Source of the DNA: Orientallactaga sibirica
Taxonomy: Eukaryota > Chordata > Mammalia > Rodentia > Dipodidae
NCBI GenBank assembly: GCA_036365145.1
Contig: JAEOAD010000004.1
Location: 49,258,001-49,322,000, forward strand
Length of the DNA stretch: 64,000 bases
Direction: 5' to 3'
The translations under genes were made by a program, and so were the position numbers. The notes under the pieces were generated by a model. That model saw only the letters and a program-made list of their open reading frames with translations. It was not told where the DNA came from and ran no database searches. Numbering within the stretch: the stretch's first letter is position 1; every line of letters begins with the position of its first letter. Of this stretch, positions 56,761 through 64,000 are shown in pieces.

Positions 56761-58224
56761 CATGTACCATATTAAGGGTTTTTTTAGTTTATTTAAGAAA
56801 CACCAGAAAAAAATCAATGAAATGTTTTAAGTTGTGGGGTAACGGGAGATGAGTTTTCAAACTACTAACAGTCAAATCATATTGTGTCAATAAAATCAGG
56901 TGCCCCTTAGAATGGAGACTTTGGGTGAGAAAGAAGCAGATGTTATGGGTAGCTCCTAGAGTTCCAACATAAGCAACTGGAACTTGAGAGCCAAAATACT
57001 GAGATGGGGAAAAACAGCAGGTTTGGGGAGATGATAAATCATTTCTGCAAAGTCCATGTTTGGATCCATTCCAAAGAAAATCAGTATAGCTGGTGAGCCT
57101 TCTGTTGGAGAGACTGAGTTACCGTTAAATGCATTGAGAAGCCCCAAGACCCTCAGAGTATATAACTGATGTCACTCTTATATGTGTTTTTGAGTGACAC
57201 TGTGCAATAAAGAACTCCATGAGTAAGTAGTATCTGGCTTAGGTCTTGAAGTATGGATAAATGGGAGTGAGTAATCATCCCCGATCATGGAGAGGCTGCC
57301 ATGTACAGGGAAGAGGACTTCAAACAAGTTCTTATTCAGTATGCATGTAGCATTCAAAAAGCTAAGTGAGAAATGTCTCAGCTCTAGTGGGGCAATTGCC
57401 AAATCACCTGGATATTTTAAACCAAGGTCAGGTACACATTTATGGATATGAAACCAGACTGGCCATAGCTGCTGACTCAGGTTAGGGTACTAGATCAGGA
57501 ATGCTCACCTGCAAATTCTATTCCCATTATGTAATATGCATCTCGTAATTTCACAGAGGATGCTCATTTATTTTACATTATTAAAACTGTTTAGAATTCT
57601 GTATAATGTATTATTTGTTCAATGAAATAGAACTATTACCACAATATGTTAATTAAAGCTACTTGTTTGTGTCGTGACAATTAAATTGAGTTTTGCATTG
57701 GGAAAGAATACATATACATCACTATGTTTCTTTTCTGGTTAACTGACATTGATCTAACAGACATTTGATCCATATTCAAATGTATTAAATTTATTCATAA
57801 GAGAACAAAAATGCTGAATCTAAGGACAAAGTTATGAAAAATTCTGGCTTGCTGATCCTGCATCATAAGTCCTGCTAGCATGAAGAATTACCTACGAAAG
57901 CAACTATATATTAGGAATTTTAAGAAATATTCTGATTTTTCAATATTATTGTAAGCATGAGATTCATAAAGAATATTGGCTCATCATTTCCTAAATGCAC
58001 ACTACTAGGTCCCAATTGTAACTGGTCTCTCATCATTCTTCAAGGAATATTTTTGACTGAACAATTGAATGAATGAATGAATGAATATGCCTCGTTAGAC
58101 TCTCATCAACATTCTACTGTCTAGTCAAAGGTAGTGACACACAATGACAGGTTTCTCAATTAAAACTGATTTTATAGTTTATCAAAAATCTAATGTGAAT
58201 CTCATTACTTTAGGTGCAATCTTA
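56761..58224. other. unassigned DNA, possibly with L2 remnants
   Basis: TTAGGTCTTGAAGTATGGAT (57238-57260) hints at further L2, but it is not firm. A (GAAT)n run of about 26 bases lies at 58062-58087. No gene seen. Confidence 0.45.
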
Positions 58225-58537
58225 TTTTTTATGCACGTGTCTGTTCATGTGTGCATACTCATGTGGATGCTAGAGAACAAGGGTGTCATTGTCGTCCTGT
58301 AGGATGAGACCCACCTTTTCTGATGCTCAGTCTCTCACTGGCCTGCAATTCGTCAATTTGACTAGATCGACTGGTGAGTGAGCCTCAGGGATCCTCATGT
58401 CTCCACCTGCACAGCACTGGGATAGCTAGTGTTGCACCATGCCTTGCATTTTTATGTGGGTTCTGAAGATCAAACTCAGGTCCTCAGGCTTCTGAGGCAA
58501 GTACTTTATCATCTGAGCTATCTCTCTAACCCTACTT
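58225..58537 (-). mobile_element. B4-like SINE, antisense
   Basis: TGTCTGTTCATGTGTGCATA, CTGGTGAGTGAGCCTCAGGG, ATCCTCATGTCTCCACCTGC, then CTTCTGAGGCAAGTACTTTA and GAGCTATCTCTCTAACCC follow a complete antisense B4 from tail to ID-like head. Confidence 0.8.
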
Positions 58538-59074
58538 TAGAGCCAGCATTTAAAGTGAGATTGCCTAGGATGTAATCACCTTCCAACAACCTCCTTCTCA
58601 ATTTATCACGTTAGGGAGTCCAATTATTCTTTAACCCATGCCTGTGGAGACCCAAGCATTGGAACCTTTGGGTTCCAATCTTTAGTGCATCTGAAAAGTT
58701 TTAATCCAAAGAAATGTGATGTAGTGGTTTGTGTGTGTAGTGGACATGGGAACCATCTGGGCAAAATAGCAAAGCAAGCTAAAGTAAAACAAAAAAAAAA
58801 AAAAAAAAAATCAAGCTGATGTGTGAGGAACATGATTTGACAAGAATAAAACCTTAGGGAAATAGCAAGGATTCCTATCCATCTCTAGGGAGCACCTCTT
58901 GACCTGATTTCTAATATGGAATATTATTTGATGGAAAGTGGATTAAATTCATGACAGATACTTTGCTCAATGGCAAAAGCAGAGGAATGTTGATCAGTGT
59001 GATCTAGAAGCTGGTGACTCTTCCCTTGTCTTCCAGCTCACCCCCGCCTTACTGCTTTCTGCACGTCCCACTTG
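58538..59074. other. unassigned DNA with an A tract
   Basis: No gene recognised. An A run of about 21 (58790-58810) may end an unrecognised retrocopy. Confidence 0.45.
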
Positions 59075-59440
59075 TGATGGTTCAAATGGATGTCCCCCAA
59101 TAGATTCAGGAGTTTTAGTAAAACTTGTAATTTAGAACTCCAGCCACCTGACTGGAGGAGGTGTCATTGGCAGATACTGGGGTGCAGCCCTAAGGTGTGG
59201 GGGTGGATTTGGAATTCCATTCTAAAGATTGCAAGGGCCTGAGTTCACCCTGGGGTTCCTCGAATGTGCTTGCCTATGCTAGTGGCAGTGGTGGTTTTTC
59301 TCTCTTCTTGGACCTGGGAAAGGCAGCCAACTTCCACCTTTATATAACTTCCCCTGGATCTGTAAGTTGCAATTAATCCCTTCTTCCTCCCATAAACTGT
59401 GTCTGGTCTGGAGGTTCATCATGTGTGGGTGTCTGTTACA
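59075..59440 (+). mobile_element. MaLR solo LTR (ORR1-like)
   Basis: TGTGATGGTTCAAATGGATG start, GTCCCCCAATAGATTCAGGA, AAGTTGCAATTAATCCC near the poly(A) signal position, and GGTGTCTGTTACA end are typical of ORR1-type MaLR LTRs. No target duplication was found. Confidence 0.75.
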
Positions 59441-59535
59441 GCGCTTTTTTTTTTGCTAATTATCTCCTTTTAATATTCTAATTATCTCCATAACTAACTC
59501 TTTTGTTACACTGGAGTCATTTTACCCTTCCTTTA

Positions 59536-59860
59536 TGTATGAGTTACTTTCCTTGTTGCTATCACCACATACCTGACCAGAAGAAGCTTAAGGAAGGAAA
59601 GGGTTTTTTCTAGTTTATTGTTTGAATACGCTCCATTGCGGTGAGGAAGCGATGTCAGCAGGAACAAGAAGTTGGCTGGCCACATTGTATTTAGAGTCAG
59701 TGGATGGGAAGTGGGGCTGGGCTAAAGAACTTCAGAGCATACCCTCAGCGACCTACTTCCTTCAGCAAAGCTCCACCTTCCAAAGTTTCCACAAACTTCC
59801 CAAACACGGCCACCAGCTGGGAATCAAGTGTTCAAACACATAAGCCGATCAAACCACAAC
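59536..59860 (-). mobile_element. MaLR-type LTR, antisense
   Basis: GTTGCTATCACCACATACCT, GAAGCTTAAGGAAGGAAAGG and GGTTTTTTCTAGTTTATTG resemble the antisense end of MT/ORR1-like LTRs. The CAAACACATAAGCCGATCAA end corresponds to its start. Confidence 0.6.
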
Positions 59861-60324
59861 ACTTTATGTTGAAAGAGAAAATAGTTTCAAAGCCATTGCA
59901 GAGTATGTACCTTGTTTTGTTAAAAACCATTTATTTATGGCTATAGTTGACCTAGGTTATTTTATGTTCCAAAGCACAGGTACAGTCCCTTGCCCAAGGA
60001 TCCAGAATCTAACCTAATTCCTAATAATTAAGAGTACCCCTGGATAAGAACTTCACCTGTCAGCTTCTCCGTGTTTCGCCATTTATTAGCAATCCTGACG
60101 GATGCTGTGAGCCTGTTTCCCTGGCTCTTCTCTAGATTCTGACTCTGTTGTCTCAGCTATTTTCACGTTCTTTGGGCTACACGTCAGGACTCCACATTTT
60201 TTTAAATGCTGACTTTGCAGACTTGTCTGTTACTCCAATCACTGACTGCCTATGACCTTGGATATACTCTAACCTTTAAAGGCAGGATTTTGCCCTGCTT
60301 TGCTTCCAGAATTGTAAATAGAAT
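59861..60324. other. unassigned DNA
   Basis: No gene or repeat recognised. Confidence 0.5.
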
Positions 60325-60480
60325 TGACAGCAGTGTAATATAATGGGTAAAAGACATTGGACTCCAGCCAAAAGACCTGAAGTTATAGTACTATCTGTCC
60401 AGCTATCATTTTTTGATTTTACATTGGAAAGGCCACTCAATTTCTCAGGTCTCCCAAGCTCCCAATGGAGAAAATAACAA
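60325..60480 (+). mobile_element. MIR SINE, sense
   Basis: CAGTGTAATATAATGGGTAA, AAGACATTGGACTCCAGCCA, GAAAGGCCACTCAATTTCTC and AATGGAGAAAATAACAA follow MIR from head into core. Confidence 0.75.
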
Positions 60481-60654
60481 ACACGAGATTTCTTTTAGGG
60501 AGAGACCACCTAGATTTTATTTTTTCATACCAAAATAATCTTCCTTTCTTTCATCCTAAGCATTCGTCTCCCCCTGTACTTAATAGATGATGATATTATT
60601 AATCTGAATGGCTATATTCCATGGAAATGATTTGGCCATCTTTTTTGGGAGGGG

Positions 60655-60799
60655 TGGGGGTTTGAGGTAGATTCTCTCTCTAGTCCAGGATGACCAGGAA
60701 CTCACTCTGTATCCCCAGACTGGTACTGAACTCACAGCAGTCCTCTTACCTCTGCCTCCTGAGTGCTATGATTAAAGGCATGCGCCACAATGCCCAGCT
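60655..60799 (-). mobile_element. B1 SINE, diverged (first of two in a row)
   Basis: GTTTGAGGTAGATTCTCTCT, CAGGATGACCAGGAACTCAC, CTGCCTCCTGAGTGCTATGA and ATGCGCCACAATGCCCAGCT form a diverged antisense B1. Confidence 0.88.
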
Positions 60800-60818
60800 G
60801 ATTTGGCCATTAGGCTTG

Positions 60819-60987
60819 TTTTTTTTTTTTTTTTTTTTTTTTTTGGTTTTGCAAGGTAGGATCTCACTCTGGCCCAGGCTGACCTGGAATTCACTATGTA
60901 GTCTCAGGGTGGCCTCGAACTCTTGGCGATCCTCCTACCTCTGCCTCCCGAGTGCTGGGATTAAAGGCTTGCGCCACCACGCCCGGC
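60819..60987 (-). mobile_element. B1 SINE, young, with TSD
   Basis: A T tract of about 26 bases, AAGGTAGGATCTCACTCTGG, CCCAGGCTGACCTGGAATTC and a near-consensus head GCGCCACCACGCCCGGC. Target duplication TAGGCTTG lies at 60811-60818 and 60988-60995. This and the preceding B1 account for the 105-codon plus-strand frame (60690-61007), which is not a gene. Confidence 0.93.
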
Positions 60988-61101
60988 TAGGCTTGAGTTT
61001 TACTTAGAGCTAAGTCATGGGCTTCAACTTGGTTTTCAGCTTGGATTTTATATGATATGGATTCTTATATTTGATTCCTGTGCACTGGGTCACAATTTTA
61101 G

Positions 61102-61500
61102 TCAGCTATTCTGTTGCTGTGACAAACACCTAAGAAAAACATCTTGAAAGGAGAAAGGGTTTATTTTGGCTCACAATTTCAGAGGTTCTAGCTCACAGGT
61201 AGCTGAATCTGTGATCTCTGGACTCTAAGGAAGCATAATATCATGGTAGAAGGGTATGGCAGAGAAAGTTGCTCAGCTCATAGTGGCCACAAGGCAGAAA
61301 GAGGTAGGCAGGAAGTGGCCAGGGACCCACTTCCTTTAATTATGGCCCACCTCCTAGTTTACATTACTTCCCAATAGTGCAAAAAATTATGAATGTATCA
61401 ATGGATGGATCTATGTACTAGCCTACATATCAATAATTGCTTGGAACTAAGGTCTCAACACATGAGCCTTTAATGGTCACTTCCTGCTCAAACCATAACA
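61102..61500 (-). mobile_element. MaLR-type LTR, antisense
   Basis: On the minus strand it starts TGTTATGGTTTGAGCAGG and contains GGCTCATGTGTTGAGACCTT. It ends around the complement of TTTTAGTCAGCTATTCTGTT, a MaLR LTR pattern. Confidence 0.7.
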
Positions 61501-61625
61501 ATCACCAAAATAATAATCTGATACTCTGTTTCCTGTTTTTGCTTCTTGGATGTAGTTATTCTTCATAGAGCTTACATCTTCACCCATAAGGTGTTAGAGA
61601 AAGCTCTACACAAGAAAAAAAAAAA

Positions 61626-61845
61626 GGAGGGCTGCAGAGATGCCTTAGCAGGTAAGATATTTGCCTGTGAAGCCAAAGGACCCAGGTTCAATTCCCCAGA
61701 CCCATGTAAGCCAGATGTACAAGTGGTACATTGTCTGGAGTTCATTTGCAGTGGCTGCAAGCCCTGAAATACCCATTCTCTCTCTCTCTACCCTCCCCCA
61801 TGTCTCAAATAATAAATAAATAATAAAAATTTTTAATTTTTTTAA
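61626..61845 (+). mobile_element. tRNA-derived SINE, short form (left arm of an inverted pair)
   Basis: GAGGGCTGCAGAGATGCCTT head, GTAAGCCAGATGTACAAGTG, CTGGAGTTCATTTGCAGTGG body, (TC)n and AATAATAAATAAATAATAAA tail. Confidence 0.88.
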
Positions 61846-61861
61846 AAATGAGTTTCTAGCA

Positions 61862-62084
61862 TATATATATATAATTTTTGGAGCGAGAGGGAGAGAATGG
61901 GCATGTCAGCGGCCTCTCAGTTGCTGTGAACGAACTCCAGACATGTGCGCCCCCTAATGGCACGTGTGGCATTGTGCCCTTGAGTCACTTTGCATCTGGC
62001 TAACAGTGGGACCTGGAGAATCAAATGGGGGTTCTTAGGCTTGCTTCACAGGCACCTTAACCACTAAGCCATCCCTCCAGCCCT
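61862..62084 (-). mobile_element. tRNA-derived SINE, long form (right arm of an inverted pair)
   Basis: Antisense copy with GAATGGGCATGTCAGCGGCC, the long-form insert (AATGGCACGTGTGGCATTGT) and head CTAAGCCATCCCTCCAGCCC. It begins about 16 bases after the sense copy, tail facing tail. Confidence 0.87.
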
Positions 62085-62093
62085 CTAAAATTA

Positions 62094-62096
<3 letters not shown>

Positions 62097-62127
<31 letters not shown>

Positions 62128-62200
62128 AAATGAGGTTTTACACAGCTCAAGCTGGCCGCATCCTATATAGCTGAGGCTGGATTTGATCCTGATTCTCCAG
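62097..62200 (-). mobile_element. diverged B1-like SINE, antisense
   Basis: A T tract of about 30 bases followed by GAAATGAGGTTTTACACAGC, TCAAGCTGGCCGCATCCTAT and ATAGCTGAGGCTGGATTTGA suggests an old B1-type (PB1-like) element; only its 3' part is recognisable. Confidence 0.55.
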
Positions 62201-63149
62201 TTTCCATCAGATTTCAACAAGCTCTTGTGGTGAATATTTAAAAAGAGAATATTTATAGAGGTCTTTGGCAAGGCCTCCAACTAACACTTAAAGAATGCTA
62301 GTATTCCTTGTTAGAATCTAGCCTTGAATACTAGATCTCAGTACTCAGTGAGCAACTCCTGCCCAAGCAACACCAGAATTGCCTGGGAGTGTAAGAGAAA
62401 ATCAGGACCTTGGATTGTACCTCAGAACTGCCACTCAGAATTTAAACAAGATTCGCAGGTAATGAACATGGCAATCTGAGATACTAGTACCCCATATGCT
62501 GCCCATGGGTTTGAACCCCTACTGGAACAGAGTGTCTCATTGCAAGTGTTAAGATTTTCCATGTTAACTCTCATGCTTCTACTGACAGAGTTTGTGATTA
62601 TGAAGTCGGTTTTTCCTAAATGACATGTGAGCTAGCACATGTTGGAAAAACTGCTGGAAAGGAACACAAACCAACATGAGAGCCCACCTGAGTCTTATCT
62701 GAGGCAGAAGAGCAGCTGTGGAGACAAGGCCAGGGTGCAGAGAGGGCTTGTCTTCTGAATGAGCTTGCTAGTGATGGATGTCTCTCCTGACAATCCTTTG
62801 CTTCCATGAGGGATAAAGGAAAATTGAACTTATGGATTTCTCTCTCTACAAAGTGGAAGTGGAAGTTCTGAAGGATAGATGCTCTATTAAAGTTCCTACT
62901 GTACCAGGCTAACCTTAATGAGTAGGACTATAGACTTTTTGATTTATACTTTCTTATTAATATTCACCAGACTTGGATAGTGTTTAATCAATGGTGGTTT
63001 ATTTTCAAATTTCTGAATCTTTTACCTGTATTTACGCATGCTTAACTGTTATCATTAGAACTTTTTCTATTCTTTTCAATGTTCTCCTTGTCTGGTACTA
63101 TGTTGACATAATGGGCTATACAAAGAACTTTTTTCTATATATTAAGCAT
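62201..63149. other. unassigned DNA
   Basis: No gene or repeat recognised. Small open frames (62035-62280, 62616-62807) overlap repeats or resemble nothing known. Confidence 0.45.
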
Positions 63150-63415
63150 TATATATGATGACTACTAAATAACATGACAAAAAGCAGTTTCGAAAAAGAT
63201 CAGTCATTATTGTGGGCTGGGATGTGGTTGATTTCCAAGGGGCATGAGGAAGTTTGGGGGTGTAATCCAACTGTTCTGTACTTTGCTTATGTTGGTGGCC
63301 CCCTAAATGCATGCACTTGGGAAACCTCTTAGAATTGTATACTTTAAAAAGGTAAAGTATAAAAATTATAGTTTTTTTTAAAAGCTGCAAAAAGTCCAAT
63401 CTGAAAAACAAATTA
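63150..63415 (+). mobile_element. old L1M-type LINE 3' end
   Basis: CCAAGGGGCATGAGGAAGTT, CAACTGTTCTGTACTTTGCT, TTGTATACTTTAAAAAGGTA and AAGTATAAAAATTATAG follow the 3' end shared by old mammalian L1M families. It is unrelated to the rodent-specific L1 UTRs elsewhere in the window. Confidence 0.65.
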
Positions 63416-63464
63416 ACATGGCCACATTAGGTTCCAATGAACTGGTGATCTGGTATTTTATTTG

Positions 63465-63645
63465 TGAGAGGCAATGAACATGGCCTCTAAACCCAGAGGT
63501 CCTGGATTCACCCTGTAAATGACAAAAAATTGTTGCTGCCTCTTTCCCAGTCTGTCACGTGGAGATAGCAGCATCTACTTCCTAGGTCTGTTAAGATTAA
63601 ACAACACAAAGGCACAATCACTGGAAATTTTAAGGCTTTGCAATG
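63465..63645 (+). mobile_element. MIR SINE, sense, diverged
   Basis: AACATGGCCTCTAAACCCAG, AGGTCCTGGATTCACCCTGT, GTCACGTGGAGATAGCAGCA and TTAAGATTAAACAACACAAA follow MIR loosely. Confidence 0.55.
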
Positions 63646-64000
63646 AGAGAAATTCTCTAGTGTCTTTTCCACACTCATCCCACACTTGCTGAGGTCATCC
63701 TTGCTTCTTCTGAAAAACAGTCTTCACTCCCCCACATCCACCCATAACACACACGTTACTCTGGCTGGATGGCCATATGCAGGAGCCACTCCTGAGTCAA
63801 TGCTCTGGAGTAAGCCTCAGAGAGAGAATAAGTCACCTCTTAAGCCATGCTTCCTCCAGGTGAGGACTGAGGTCGTTGCAAGAGGCATAACAAATAGTCA
63901 ACTTAATGTACCAAACTAATAGATTCTATAAGGAAAACTAAATGGAAAATTTTTCTTGAGTGCTGGGCAACTCTGGCTGAAGAGACCACAGAACCAGTGT
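63646..64000. other. unassigned DNA
   Basis: No gene or repeat recognised in the last 355 bases. The 77-codon open frame at 63686-63919 has no recognisable homology. Confidence 0.45.

Noticed and set aside
60690..61007. 105-codon plus-strand open frame
   Set aside because: It lies across two antisense B1 SINEs. Its two halves repeat each other because the B1s do, and it runs through a poly-T tract.

Overview
This window is mammalian, rodent-type intergenic or intronic DNA. I found no intact protein-coding gene and no functional RNA gene in it. The lineage call rests on the repeats. B1, ID-like and B4-like SINEs are rodent repeats, and MIR, L2, MER5A and MLT1 are older mammalian repeats. The commonest element is a tRNA-derived SINE of the B2 superfamily: a GGCTGGAGAGATGGCTTAG head, a body with CTGGAGTTCGTTTGCAGTGG, and a (TC)n/AATAAATAAA tail. 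That SINE is what I know from jerboas (Dipodidae, Jaculus; DIP-like), so a jerboa is the most likely source. This is recognition, not a database search.

Layout. 1-9.9 kb: AT-rich unique DNA with a MaLR LTR, an MLT1 LTR, two opposed L1 fragments and several SINEs. 9.9-16.9 kb: dense nesting (L1 inside a SINE, SINE inside L1, SINE inside MIR), then the only gene-derived sequence, an antisense RPS16 processed pseudogene (14160-14657), and an L1 3' UTR. 16.9-21.6 kb: mostly unique, with MIR and L2. 22-25.3 kb: a 3.3-kb antisense L1 with a long 3' UTR. 25.3-31.7 kb: an 18-bp minisatellite, MER5A, and four SINEs in a row on the same strand. 32-47 kb: sparse SINEs, MIRs, MLT1 and MaLR LTRs. 47.7-53.0 kb: a three-level nest, L1 containing a MaLR provirus that contains a solo LTR, with perfect 5-bp target duplications at both inner levels. 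54.5-56.8 kb: a second provirus of the same MaLR family inside an L2. 58-64 kb: B4, three LTRs, MIRs, two B1s in a row, an inverted SINE pair and an old L1M end.

There is no gene network here. What the window offers is a relative chronology: L2/MIR/MLT1/MER5A first, then L1 and MaLR, then B1 and the tRNA SINEs, some with target duplications still perfect. I found no undescribed biological system. The most useful leads are the nested retroelements, the variable internal repeat in the SINE, the 18-bp minisatellite, the long L1 3' UTR with a recurrent G-quadruplex motif, and one unrecognised open segment near 21.3-21.6 kb. Repeat boundaries are by eye, usually good to 5-20 bases; those fixed by target duplications or TG/CA ends are exact.
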